The notes below the pieces were generated by a model, which was not told the origin of the DNA, ran no database searches, and worked only from the letters and a program-made list of their open reading frames with translations. Made by a program: the position numbers and the translations under genes. This document shows, piece by piece, positions 8,243 to 16,399 of a stretch of DNA of 64,000 bases. The DNA comes from Streptomyces scabiei 87.22 (GTDB taxonomy: Bacteria > Actinomycetota > Actinomycetes > Streptomycetales > Streptomycetaceae), in NCBI RefSeq assembly GCF_000091305.1, contig NC_013929.1, positions 7,812,001 through 7,876,000 of the forward strand, written 5' to 3'. Position 1 is the first letter of the stretch. The number at the start of each line of letters is the position of its first letter.

Positions 8243-9130
8243 CTACGAGCCGTCCTCGTTCTCGTCCCCGCCGGAGGAACCCTTGTCGTCAGGGGCCTCG
8301 AAGTCGCCCGCCACCGCGAGGTCGTCGCCGTCCGCCTTCGCGGTCATCGCGTAGCGGTCGCCGCCCGCGTCCCGGCCGCCGCGCTCGTGGTTGTACTGCC
8401 CGGCGAAGACGAACTCGCCCTTGGGGACCGTTCGGCCGTCCTTGAGCACCCACGTGTAGACCAGGAAGCCGTCGTCCGTGGCGACGGTGAGGTCGAAGTC
8501 CTGCTCCGGCAGCGAGCGCCAGGCACCCGCCGAGGTGACGCCGCCGGTCCGGGCGATCCGCAGCTGCACGGTCAGCTCGGTGAGCTGTTCGCCCGTCCGC
8601 AGGGTGAGGTTGCTCTGCGCCCAGAAGTCGTTGCTGTGCGGGTCGACCGAGCCGTCCGACCAGAGCGGACCGTCCTGCTCCTTGCCCGAGGAGGGCAGCT
8701 CCGGCGCGGGCGTGGCCTTGGCGGAAGGGCTCTGCGACGGGGTCGAGCGGGGCTTCGTCTCCTGCTTGCCGCCGGCGCTCGGGCCCGGCCGGTCCGGCGG
8801 GAGCGGGGCCCGGCTGGTGGCGGCCGGGGAGTCCAGCGGGGTCGGGGAGACCACCACCGTCCCCCGGTCGGCCGGCGCCGTCTCCTCGCCCTTCACCGCG
8901 GAGGCGACCGCGTAGCCGCCGACCGCGAGCACGCTCGCGACACCGGCGGTGGCGGTGACCACCCGCACCCAGCCCCACAGCGGCGGCCGCGTCGCCGCCC
9001 TGCGGCTCCGGCGCTCCGCGGGGGCCGCCATACCGCGTTCGATCCGGGCCAGGATGCGGGCGCGGTCGGGCTCGTGCGCCTCGGCCGACTCACGCAGCCG
9101 GGCGCGCAGGTCCTCGTGCACGTCCCTCAT
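8243..9130 (-). CDS. Single-pass membrane protein coupled to ECF sigma factor
   Basis: 295 aa. Residues 1-40 are charged and cytoplasmic (RDVHEDLRARLRESAEAH), one membrane helix follows at about 52-72 (VRVVTATAGVASVLAVGGYAV), then a Ser/Pro/Thr-rich linker and a C-terminal extracellular domain of about 150 residues with Trp/Tyr-rich strands (SNDFWAQSNLTL, FDLTVATDDGFLVYTWVL). No zinc-finger H-x3-C-x2-C is present, so it is not a classical ZAS anti-sigma. Its ATG overlaps the sigma stop (ATGA at 9127-9130), the arrangement expected for a sigma factor's regulator or sensor. The anti-sigma role is inference; the outer domain might bind a wall component or a sugar polymer. Confidence 0.7.
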   Translation of the reverse strand: MRDVHEDLRARLRESAEAHEPDRARILARIERGMAAPAERRSRRAATRPPLWGWVRVVTATAGVASVLAVGGYAVASAVKGEETAPADRGTVVVSPTPLDSPAATSRAPLPPDRPGPSAGGKQETKPRSTPSQSPSAKATPAPELPSSGKEQDGPLWSDGSVDPHSNDFWAQSNLTLRTGEQLTELTVQLRIARTGGVTSAGAWRSLPEQDFDLTVATDDGFLVYTWVLKDGRTVPKGEFVFAGQYNHERGGRDAGGDRYAMTAKADGDDLAVAGDFEAPDDKGSSGGDENEDGS

Positions 9131-9798
9131 CGGTCCCTTCCTCCGCTGCCCGGCGCAGCCGCACCGGTCACACTCGCGCCCCGCACGCCCCCGCCCGTGA
9201 TGCCCGCGTGCATCCGCCGTGGCGCGTCCTCGGTGCCGAGCAGCTTCTGCAGCTCGGCCATCCCCTTGGACGTCTGGCTCTTCACGGTACCGACCGAGAC
9301 ACCGAGAGCCAGCGCCGTGTCCTTCTCCGAGAGGTCGAAAGCATGCCGCAGGACCACGCACGCCCGCTTGCGGAAGGGCAGTCTGCGCAGCGCCGACTGG
9401 ACATCGACCACGCCGGGCACATCCGGATTGTCGGCCTTCTCCTCGCGCTGCGACCAGAACAGCGTGATCCGGCGGCGCTCGCGGACCGCGCTGCGGATCC
9501 GGGTACGGGCCAGATTGGCGACGACGCCACGGGCGTACGCCACCGGATGGTCCGCCGCGCGGACCCGGTCCCAGCGGTGCCACATCGCGAGCAGCGCGTC
9601 CGCGGCCAGGTCGTCGGCGGCGTCCGCCTCACCCGTCAACAGGTGGGCGAGGCGCGAGAGTTCGGCATAGTGCCGTTCGAAGAAGGCGTGGAACTCCACG
9701 GAGGCTGCGTCGTCGACGACAGTGCCCACGGGGACCTCTCTTCTCGCTGCGGCCACAGCGGCCGAGGCGGCCGGCTGTGCGTGTCGGGTGAACGACAT
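9127..9798 (-). CDS. ECF RNA polymerase sigma factor (SigE-family type)
   Basis: Up to 223 aa. Region 2 is 'FFERHYAELSRLAHLLTGEADAADDLAADALLAMWHRWDRV', followed by 'ARTRIRS' and region 4 'DVQSALRRLPFRKRACVVLRHAFDLSEKDTALALGVSVGTVKSQTSKGM', a clear helix-turn-helix. This is the Streptomyces-type 'SigE family' (single small sigma, no anti-sigma zinc finger). Two starts are possible: ATG at 9798, or an in-frame GTG near 9729 (GTVVDDAAS), which fits the family better because the first 23 residues are low-complexity. The gene overlaps the downstream membrane protein by 4 nt. The upstream region is shared with the divergent NCS2 permease. Confidence 0.88.
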   Translation of the reverse strand: MSFTRHAQPAASAAVAAARREVPVGTVVDDAASVEFHAFFERHYAELSRLAHLLTGEADAADDLAADALLAMWHRWDRVRAADHPVAYARGVVANLARTRIRSAVRERRRITLFWSQREEKADNPDVPGVVDVQSALRRLPFRKRACVVLRHAFDLSEKDTALALGVSVGTVKSQTSKGMAELQKLLGTEDAPRRMHAGITGGGVRGASVTGAAAPGSGGRDR

Positions 9799-9922
9799 GT
9801 GATCGTCCGAGGTCGACCCCCGACGAGATCCGGAAGAGTAGCAGTGATCGTGAAACGGGTTCGTACGCGGCTTCGAACGCCGTCTTGCAGGGAGAACTCC
9901 GTTTTCGTAACACGGAGAAAAC

Positions 9923-9937
9923 CTGAACCGGGTTCAG
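9923..9937. promoter_or_regulatory. CTGAACC-G-GGTTCAG palindrome upstream of permease
   Basis: Perfect 7+7 palindrome in the 200-nt divergent region between the sigma gene and the NCS2 permease, 62 nt before the permease ATG. It is an operator candidate for a dimeric regulator. A weaker TTTTC/GAAAA pair lies just upstream (9902-9920). Confidence 0.45.
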
Positions 9938-9998
9938 CGGGGGAACAATCCAGCCAGCATCCGCGCGTCGTCAACACATCCCACTAGGAGCACCGTTC

Positions 9999-11451
9999 AT
10001 GTCCGAGGCACAGAAGGCTGCCGACCGGCCCGCACCCGAACCGTCCGGGGCGAACAGCGTCGATCGCTTCTTCAGGATCAGCGCCCGGGGATCCACCTTC
10101 GCCCGTGAGATACGCGGCGGCCTCGCCACGTTCTTCACGATGGCGTACATCCTTGTCCTGAATCCCATCATCCTCGGCAACGCCAAGGACAAGTACGGCC
10201 ACACCCTCGACGGCGCCGAACTCGTCACCGCCACCGCCCTCGTGGCCGCGGTGATGACGGTCGTCATGGGCGTCGGCGGCAACCTGCCGCTCGCCCTCGC
10301 CGCCGGCCTCGGGCTCAACGCGGTCGTCGCCTTCCAGATAGCCCCGCTGATGAGCTGGCCCGACGCGATGGGCCTGGTCGTCCTCGAAGGTCTGCTGATC
10401 TGCGTCCTGGTGGTCACGGGACTGCGCGAGGCCGTCATGCACGCCATACCGCAGCCGCTCAAGCAGGCGATCAGTGTCGGCATCGGCCTGTTCATCGCCT
10501 TCATCGGCTTCGTCGACGCCGGGTTCGTCACCCGTATCCCGGACATCGCGAACACCACCGTGCCGGTCCAGCTCGGCGCCGGCGGCGCGCTGTCCGGCTG
10601 GCCGATCCTGGTCTTCTGCGCCGGTGTCCTGCTGACCGTCGCCCTCCTCGCCCGCAAGGTGCGGGGCGCCATCCTCATCAGCATCCTGACGATGACGGTC
10701 GTCGCGATCGTGATCAACTCGGTGGCCGACATGCAAGAGCTGGGGCCTCACCACCCCGAAGGTCCCCGGCGACCTCGTCGCCGCCCCCGAGTTCGGACTG
10801 ATCGGCGACTTCAGCCTCTTCGGCTCGTTCGGCGAGACCACCGTCATCACGGTCGTCCTGCTCATCTTCACCCTGCTGCTCTCGGACTTCTTCGACACCA
10901 TGGGCACGGTCGTCGGCATCACCGCCGAGGCCGGGCTGCTGGACGAGGAGGGCAAGGTCCCGAACCTCGGCCGGGTCCTCCTCATCGACGGCGCGGCGGC
11001 CGTCGCCGGCGGTGCCTCCTCCTCGTCCTCCGCGACCTCCTACATCGAGTCCGCGGCCGGCGTCGGCGAGGGTGCCCGCACCGGCTTCGCCAACCTGGTC
11101 ACCGGCGGCCTCTTCGCGGTGGCGCTCTTCCTGACCCCGCTGCTGACCATCGTCCCCATGCAGGCCGCCGCGCCCGCGCTCGTCGCCGTCGGCTTCCTGA
11201 TGATGACCCAGGTCAAGCACATCGACTGGGACAAGTACGAGATCGCCATCCCGGCGTTCCTCACCATCGCGGTGATGCCCTTCACCTACTCCATCACCAA
11301 CGGCATCGGCGCCGGCTTCCTCGCCTTCGTCCTGATCAAGACGGTGCTGGGCAAGGCCAAGGAGATCCACTGGCTGCTCTGGGCCACCTCGGCGCTGTTC
11401 CTGGTCTACTTCGCGATCAACCCGGTCCAGCAGCTGTTCGGGGTGCGGTGA
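9999..11451 (+). pseudogene. NCS2-family purine/xanthine permease, frameshifted
   Basis: AzgA/NCS2-type transporter: 'GGLATFFTMAYILVLNPIIL' (TM1), 'LAAGLGLNAVVAF', then after the break 'LSDFFDTMGTVVGITAEAG' and 'GASSSSSATSYIESAAGVGEGARTG', the family signature. The N-terminal part reads from ATG 9999 (AGGAG at 9986-9990) to about 10733; the C-terminal part continues one base later, through 'SWGLTTPKVPGDLVAAPEF', to TGA 11449-11451. Dropping the C at 10734 restores one 483-aa frame of normal family length. Either a sequencing error or a recent one-base insertion. The frameshifted product would be about 490 aa with an Arg/Pro-rich nonsense tail. Intact, it would import purines or related bases. 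Confidence 0.85.
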
Positions 11452-11472
11452 CGTCGTTCGCACGCTGACGGC

Positions 11473-11510
11473 GAAGGGCCGCCCTCCGGGGGGAGTGAGG
11501 GCGGCCCTTC
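11473..11510. terminator. Bidirectional terminator, 14-bp perfect stem
   Basis: GAAGGGCCGCCCTC (11473-11486) pairs exactly with GAGGGCGGCCCTTC (11497-11510), 10-nt loop. It lies between the convergent NCS2 and penicillin-binding-protein genes; TTCTCTTC follows on the + strand. Confidence 0.85.
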
Positions 11511-11523
11511 TCTTCAGGTGGTC

Positions 11524-12975
11524 TCACCCCTTCAACGCCGCCTCCATCACAGCCCTCGCGACCGGCGCAGCCAACCCGTTGCCGCTGACCTCCGACCGCG
11601 CCGCGTTCGACTGCTCCACGACGACCGCGACGGCGACCGCCTTGCCGCCGGCCTTCCCGTACGACGTGAACCAGGCGTACGGCGTCTTGCTGTTGTTCTC
11701 GCCGTGCTGGGCCGTACCGGTCTTGCCGCCCACGGTCACCCCGCTGATCCGGGCGTTCGTGCCCGTGCCGTCCTCGACGACCGTCCGCATCGCCGACTGC
11801 AGCTGCTCCGCCGTGCGGGCGCTCATGATCTGCTTCGAGCCGGCCTCGGAGTCGTAGTCCTCCAGGACGTCACCGCTTCCGTCGGTGATCTGCGCCACCA
11901 TGTGCGGCGCCACCAGCCTGCCGCCGTCGGCGATCGCCGCGGACACCATCGCCATCTGCAGTGGCGTCGCGGTGACGTCGTACTGACCGATGCCCGTCAG
12001 GGCGGTGGAGGACTTGTCCATGCCCGTCGGATAGACGCTCTCGTACGCCCGTACCGGCACGTCCTGCGCCTTGTCGTCGAAGCCGAACTTTTCCGCCATC
12101 GCCCGCACCTTGTCCTGGCCGAGGGAGACCGCCATCCTCGCGAAGACGTTGTTGCACGAGTACTGCAGTGCCGTACGGATCGTGGCGTTCTCGCAGGGCG
12201 CGCTCGGGTTCTCGTTCGACAGCTCCGTGGTGGTGCCCGGCAGGGTGTACGGGTCCGGGCTCACCGTCCTCGTGTCCACCGACGCGTACAGCCCGTCCTC
12301 CAGCGCGGCGGCCGCCACGACCAGCTTGAACGTCGACCCCGGCGGCAGCGGCTGACGCAGCGCCCGGTTGGTCAGCGGCTTGTCCGGGTCGGCGTTCAGC
12401 TTCTTCCAGGCCGCGCCGGCGGTGCCCGCGGCGGTGAGCGCGGACGGGTCGTACGACGGGGTCGACACCACCGCGAGGATCCGCCCGGTCGCCGGGTCGA
12501 TCGCCACGGCGGCGCCCTTCTTGTCGCCGAGGGCCCTGAACGCCGCCTTCTGCACCGCCGGATCGATCGTGGTGATCACGTCGCCCGGCTCGGCCCGCTC
12601 GCCGGTGACCGTGTCCATCACGGTCTTCAGCCGCAGGTCGGTGCCGTCGAGCAGGTCCTTGTAGACGCCCTCCAGCTGCGTCGGCAGATAGGACTGCGAG
12701 GCATAGCCCGTGACCGCCGCGTACAGCTCGCCGTCCGTGTACGTGCGCCGGTACGCGAGGTCGCTGTCCCTGGTCCGGGCCGAGCCGGTGATCGAGTCGC
12801 CGGCCACGATGATGTTCCCGAGCGGCGCCGCGTACGTCCTGATCGCGTTGCGCCGGTTGTCCGGGGAGTCCGCGAGAGCCGTTCCCTCGTAGAACTGCAC
12901 CCAGGTCGCCCGCACCAGCAGGGCGAGCACGAGCAGCAGGCAGAAGACGGCGGAGCGCCTGATCGTCTTGTTCAT
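11524..12975 (-). CDS. Penicillin-binding protein, class B transpeptidase
   Basis: 483-aa membrane-anchored peptidoglycan D,D-transpeptidase. N-terminal membrane helix at about 9-24 (AVFCLLLVLALLVRAT). The transpeptidase domain carries the three motifs: STFK at residues 214-217 with the acylated Ser214, SCN at 273-275, and KTG at 418-420. The N-terminal part (about 30-130) is the short PBP dimerisation domain. It resembles PbpA/PBP2-like proteins of actinomycetes but stands alone, without rodA/ftsW or the dcw genes. The closest gene upstream on the same strand is the ATG of the IclR regulator block, 118 nt away, so it probably has its own promoter. Confidence 0.92.
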   Translation of the reverse strand: MNKTIRRSAVFCLLLVLALLVRATWVQFYEGTALADSPDNRRNAIRTYAAPLGNIIVAGDSITGSARTRDSDLAYRRTYTDGELYAAVTGYASQSYLPTQLEGVYKDLLDGTDLRLKTVMDTVTGERAEPGDVITTIDPAVQKAAFRALGDKKGAAVAIDPATGRILAVVSTPSYDPSALTAAGTAGAAWKKLNADPDKPLTNRALRQPLPPGSTFKLVVAAAALEDGLYASVDTRTVSPDPYTLPGTTTELSNENPSAPCENATIRTALQYSCNNVFARMAVSLGQDKVRAMAEKFGFDDKAQDVPVRAYESVYPTGMDKSSTALTGIGQYDVTATPLQMAMVSAAIADGGRLVAPHMVAQITDGSGDVLEDYDSEAGSKQIMSARTAEQLQSAMRTVVEDGTGTNARISGVTVGGKTGTAQHGENNSKTPYAWFTSYGKAGGKAVAVAVVVEQSNAARSEVSGNGLAAPVARAVMEAALKG

Positions 12976-13093
12976 GGCACCCGGAAGGACGAGCGGGAAC
13001 GGGCCGGTCGTTCCCTTCGCCCGGATTTCTCATGGGCTCCTCATGGAGCCGGGACCGTCCCCGGCCCGGCCGGGTTCGGTGTCCAGGGGCCGC

Positions 13094-13867
13094 TCAGAGG
13101 CGGCGCGTCGCCAGCGTCAGCCGGTCGCGCGCGTCGAAGAGGGCGTCCTTGACCAGCTGCTCGTGGGCGGGGGTCAGCCGGGCCACCGGGACCGAGCAGC
13201 TGATGGCGTCACGGGCCGGCGTGCGGTACGGGATCGCCACGCCGAAGCAGCGCAGCCCGAGCGTGTTCTCCTCGCGGTCCACGGAGAAACCCTGCTCGCG
13301 GATCTGGCGCAGCTCCTCGATGAGCCGCTCCCGGTCGGTGATCGTGTGCTCGGTCAGCGCCGGCAGCGTCTCCGGGAGCATCTTGCGGACCTGCTCGTCG
13401 GTGTGGGTGGCCAGCAGCGCCTTGCCCAGTGAGGTGGAGTGCGCGGGCAGCCGGCGGCCCACCCGGGTGAAGGGGCGCAGATAGTGCTGCGACTGCCGGG
13501 TGGCCAGATAGACGACGTTCGTGCCGTCGAGGCGGGCCAGGTGGATGGTCTCCGTGGTGTCGTCCGACAGCCGGTCCAGCGTCGGCCGGGCCAGCGCCAC
13601 CACCTCGTCGCCGTCGATGTACGAGGTGCCCACGAGCAGCGCCCGCACCCCGATGCCGTAGCGGGTGCCCGTCGCGTCCGTCTCGACCCAGCCCAGCTCC
13701 ACGAGGGTGCGGAGCAACATGTAGAGACTGGACTTGGGGTAACCGACGGCTTCCTGGACGGCCGCCAGCGAGTGCATTCCGGGGCGCCCGGCGAAGTATT
13801 CGAGCAGCTCAACGGTCCTCACCGCCGACTTGACCTGCGCTCCGCCGCCCGTCTCGACTGCCGACAT
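13094..13867 (-). CDS. IclR-family transcriptional regulator
   Basis: 257 aa. N-terminal winged helix-turn-helix: 'SAVRTVELLEYFAGRPGMHSLAAVQEAVGYPKSSLYMLLRTLVELGWVE', then the C-terminal effector domain: 'RPTLDRLSDDTTETIHLARLDGTNVVYL', 'LPAHSTSLGKALLA', 'GFSVDREENTLGLRCFGVAIPY'. Such proteins bind small acids and repress catabolic genes, often uronate or aromatic pathways. ATG at 13867 (MSAVETGGG) is chosen since GGGTCAAGGG lies upstream and the HTH starts about 12 residues in. It is divergent from the dioxovalerate dehydrogenase with 147 nt between the starts, so that gene and itself are the likely targets. Confidence 0.9.
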   Translation of the reverse strand: MSAVETGGGAQVKSAVRTVELLEYFAGRPGMHSLAAVQEAVGYPKSSLYMLLRTLVELGWVETDATGTRYGIGVRALLVGTSYIDGDEVVALARPTLDRLSDDTTETIHLARLDGTNVVYLATRQSQHYLRPFTRVGRRLPAHSTSLGKALLATHTDEQVRKMLPETLPALTEHTITDRERLIEELRQIREQGFSVDREENTLGLRCFGVAIPYRTPARDAISCSVPVARLTPAHEQLVKDALFDARDRLTLATRRL

Positions 13868-13904
13868 CGCCCTTGACCCCTTCGTTGGACGGGAAATAGT
13901 CTCC

Positions 13905-13917
13905 GATACCGAGTATT
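13905..13917. promoter_or_regulatory. GATAC-CGA-GTATT partial palindrome
   Basis: Imperfect inverted repeat in the IclR/dehydrogenase divergent region, flanked by GTCTC (13899-13903) and GAGAC (13926-13930). Possible IclR autoregulatory site or promoter element. Confidence 0.3.
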
Positions 13918-13964
13918 CATCATCAGAGACAGCGTTCAGCATATCGAACGACCCTGGTGAGTGA

Positions 13965-13982
13965 CCCAGAAACACCTCTGGG
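13965..13982. promoter_or_regulatory. CCCAGA-N6-TCTGGG operator candidate
   Basis: Perfect 6+6 inverted repeat 33 nt before the chosen start of the dehydrogenase gene. A second half-site TGACCCAGA (13986-13994) repeats the left arm (13962-13970) at a 24-nt interval. The layout fits a dimeric repressor such as the neighbouring IclR protein. Confidence 0.5.
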
Positions 13983-14014
13983 AATTGACCCAGATATACG
14001 TGGAGGAACCCGCG

Positions 14015-15544
14015 GTGGCAGCAGCACCAGTCTGGAGTGTCGACCCCCGAACCGGGAAGCAGCGCGAGCAGGTTGCGGTGGAGGCCACAGCCCAGGAGGT
14101 GGACGCCGCCGTCCGCGCGGCGCACGCCGCCCGCGCCTCCCTCGCCGACCGGACCGTCCGTTCGGCCTTCCTGCGCACGGCCGCCGACCAGCTCCAGGCG
14201 GCCAAGGACCAGCTCGTCGAGGTCGCCGACGCGGAGACCGCGCTCGGCCCGGTCCGGCTCACCGGCGAACTCGCCCGCACCTGCTACCAGCTGCGGGCCT
14301 TCGCCGACATCGTGGACGAGGGCGCCTTCCTCGACGTGGTGATCAACCACCCCGACGACACCGCCACGCCGCCCATCCCGGACCTGCGCCGCTACAAGGT
14401 CCCCCTCGGCGTCGTCGCCGTCTACTCGGCGTCCAACTTCCCCTTCGCGTTCTCCGTCCCCGGCGGCGACACCGCGAGCGCGCTGGCCGCCGGCTGCCCG
14501 GTGGTCGTCAAGGCCCACCCCGACCACCCGGCGCTGTCCGAGCTGGTCGCGATCGTGCTGCGCCGGGCCGCCGCCGAGCACGGCATCCCCGAGGGCGTCC
14601 TCGGCCTCGTGCACGGCTTCGAGGCGGGCGTCGAGCTGGTCAAGCACCCGCTCGTCACCGCCGCCGGCTTCACCGGTTCGGTACGCGGCGGCCGGGCCCT
14701 GTTCGACGCGGCCGCCGCCCGGCCCGTGCCGATCCCGTTCCACGGCGAGCTGGGCTCCCTGAACCCCGTGCTCGTCACCGAGGCCGCCGCCGCCGAGCGC
14801 GCCGAGGCGATCGGCGCCGGACTCGCCGGGTCGATGACCCTCGGCGTCGGCCAGTTCTGCGTGAAGCCCGGCCTGGTGCTGGCGCCCGCCGGTGACGCCG
14901 GTGACCGCCTGCTCAAGTCGCTCACCGACGCGGTCAGCGACGTCGGCTCCGGGGTGCTGCTGGACCACCGGATGCGCGACAACTTCCTCGCCGGTGTCGC
15001 CGAGCGTGCCGAACTGCCCGAGGTGGAGTCGCCGGTGACCGCCGGCGCGGGCGGCGACCACACCGTCAGCCCCGGATTCCTGACCGTCCCCGCGGGGAAG
15101 CTGGCGGCCGAGGGCGAGCACGACCTGCTCCTGGAGGAGTGCTTCGGGCCGCTCACGGTCGTGGCCCGGTACGCGGACGAGGACGAGGCCAAGTCGGTGC
15201 TGTCGCGGCTGCCCGGCAACCTCACCGCGACCGTGCACGTGTCCGGCGAGGAGGCCGCCGAGGGCGGGCGCGGACCGGAGCTGCTGGCCGAACTGACGCC
15301 GCTGGCCGGGCGCGTGCTCGTGAACGGCTGGCCGACCGGTGTGGCCGTGGCCGCGGCCCAGCACCACGGCGGTCCCTACCCCGCCACCACCTCGACGTCC
15401 ACCTCCGTCGGCGGTACGGCCATCGAGCGGTGGCTGCGGCCGGTCGCCTACCAGGGGGCGCCCTCGGCGCTGCTCCCGCCGGAGCTGCGGGACGAGAACC
15501 CGCTGGGGCTGCCGCGGCGGTTCAACGGGGTTCTCGAGCGCTAG
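14015..15544 (+). CDS. 2,5-dioxovalerate (alpha-ketoglutarate semialdehyde) dehydrogenase
   Basis: 509-aa aldehyde dehydrogenase. The catalytic Glu sits in 'HGELGSLNP' and the catalytic Cys in 'LGVGQFCVKPGL', both typical of the ketoglutaric-semialdehyde subgroup rather than ordinary ALDHs. 'SNFPFAFSVPGGDTASALAAGCPVVVKAHP' is the cofactor-binding part. It would oxidise 2,5-dioxopentanoate to 2-oxoglutarate with NAD(P), the last step of oxidative breakdown of galacturonate, glucarate and pentoses. GTG at 14015 is preferred because GGAGG (14002-14006) sits 8 nt upstream; a GTG at 13961 would place 18 codons over the operator-like palindrome. Single gene ending in a hairpin. Confidence 0.88.
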   Translation: MAAAPVWSVDPRTGKQREQVAVEATAQEVDAAVRAAHAARASLADRTVRSAFLRTAADQLQAAKDQLVEVADAETALGPVRLTGELARTCYQLRAFADIVDEGAFLDVVINHPDDTATPPIPDLRRYKVPLGVVAVYSASNFPFAFSVPGGDTASALAAGCPVVVKAHPDHPALSELVAIVLRRAAAEHGIPEGVLGLVHGFEAGVELVKHPLVTAAGFTGSVRGGRALFDAAAARPVPIPFHGELGSLNPVLVTEAAAAERAEAIGAGLAGSMTLGVGQFCVKPGLVLAPAGDAGDRLLKSLTDAVSDVGSGVLLDHRMRDNFLAGVAERAELPEVESPVTAGAGGDHTVSPGFLTVPAGKLAAEGEHDLLLEECFGPLTVVARYADEDEAKSVLSRLPGNLTATVHVSGEEAAEGGRGPELLAELTPLAGRVLVNGWPTGVAVAAAQHHGGPYPATTSTSTSVGGTAIERWLRPVAYQGAPSALLPPELRDENPLGLPRRFNGVLER

Positions 15545-15584
15545 TTCTGTGCGGTAGCGCCGTAGGGGTTCGGTTCGGTTCCGG

Positions 15585-15615
15585 ACTGCGCGAGCGTTGT
15601 GGTTGCTCGCGCAGT
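15585..15615 (+). terminator. 11-bp hairpin after dehydrogenase
   Basis: ACTGCGCGAGC (15585-15595) pairs with GCTCGCGCAGT (15605-15615), 9-nt loop, 41 nt after the stop. A second smaller stem (CCCC GC / GGGGCGCGG) follows at 15618-15639. Confidence 0.65.
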
Positions 15616-15670
15616 TCCCCGCACCCCCATCGGGGCGCGGCAGTGGGCCGGGAGCTGCGAGAATCCCCCC

Positions 15671-16279
15671 ATGGACGTCGAGATTCCCGAACTCCCCTTC
15701 CCCCTTCGTACGTACGGCCCCGACGGGCACTGGTCCTACGAGGACGGGGTGCTCACCGGGTGGGCCGGCGCCCGGCAGGACCGGTTCGTGCCGCCCACCG
15801 GTGACGGGCTGGACCCCGCGTCGGACGCGCCCCGGCTGCTGGGGGCGCCGGAGGGGGACTTCCAGCTCATCGCGAAGGTCACCGTCGGCTTCGCCGCCGG
15901 GTTCGACGCGGGCGTCCTCTACGTGCACGTGGGGCCGCGGGCCTGGGCGAAGCTCTGCCTGGAGTACTCGCCCGACGTGCCGACCGTGTGCACGGTGGTC
16001 ACCCGGGGCCACTCGGACGACGCCAACTCCTTCACCGTGGACGGCAGTTCGGTCTGGCTGCGGGTCAGCCGCACCGGCCGCGCCTTCGCCTTCCACGCCT
16101 CGCGCGACGGCAAGCGCTGGATCTTCGTCCGCCTCTTCACCCTCTCCGACCCCTACGAGAGCGGTGCCGCCCTCGTCGGCTTCATGACCCAGTCCCCGAT
16201 GGGCGAGGGCTGCGTGGTCACCTACGACGAGATCGAGTTCCGCCCCAACTGGCCGGAGGACCTGCGCAACGGCAGCTGA
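15671..16279 (+). CDS. DUF1349 (concanavalin-like) domain protein
   Basis: 202 aa, one domain of the DUF1349 / 'regulation of enolase 1' type with a beta-sandwich fold: 'HWSYEDGVLTGWAGARQDRF', 'DFQLIAKVTVGFAAGFDAGVLYVHVGPRAWAKLCLEYSP', 'SVWLRVSRTGRAFAFHASRDGKRW', 'VGFMTQSPMGEGCVVTYDEI'. These are intracellular or secreted lectin-like domains; no signal peptide is seen, so it is likely cytoplasmic. Molecular role unknown. ATG at 15671 gives the family N-terminus (DVEIPELPFPLR). It stands alone between a terminator and the thiol oxidoreductase gene. Confidence 0.8.
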   Translation: MDVEIPELPFPLRTYGPDGHWSYEDGVLTGWAGARQDRFVPPTGDGLDPASDAPRLLGAPEGDFQLIAKVTVGFAAGFDAGVLYVHVGPRAWAKLCLEYSPDVPTVCTVVTRGHSDDANSFTVDGSSVWLRVSRTGRAFAFHASRDGKRWIFVRLFTLSDPYESGAALVGFMTQSPMGEGCVVTYDEIEFRPNWPEDLRNGS

Positions 16280-16280
16280 G

Positions 16281-16320
16281 CCGGGAACGGACGCGACCGG
16301 GAACGGACGCGACCGGGAAT
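16281..16320. repeat. 16-bp tandem repeat, about 2.5 copies
   Basis: Unit CCGGGAACGGACGCGA at 16281-16296 and 16297-16312, plus a partial third copy to 16320, directly after the DUF1349 stop codon. Confidence 0.8.
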
Positions 16321-16333
16321 GAGCCGGGCTGCT

Positions 16334-16343
16334 TGAACGTTCA
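16334..16343. promoter_or_regulatory. TGAACGTTCA palindrome upstream of FrnE-type gene
   Basis: Perfect 10-bp palindrome 57 nt before the start codon of the thiol oxidoreductase, in an otherwise GC-rich stretch. It overlaps a possible -35 (TTGAAC). Operator candidate. Confidence 0.35.
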
Positions 16344-16399
16344 TCCAGCGTAGAAGCGGAGGCCGACTCCGTCCCGTACGACCTGGAGAGAGCTGAACC

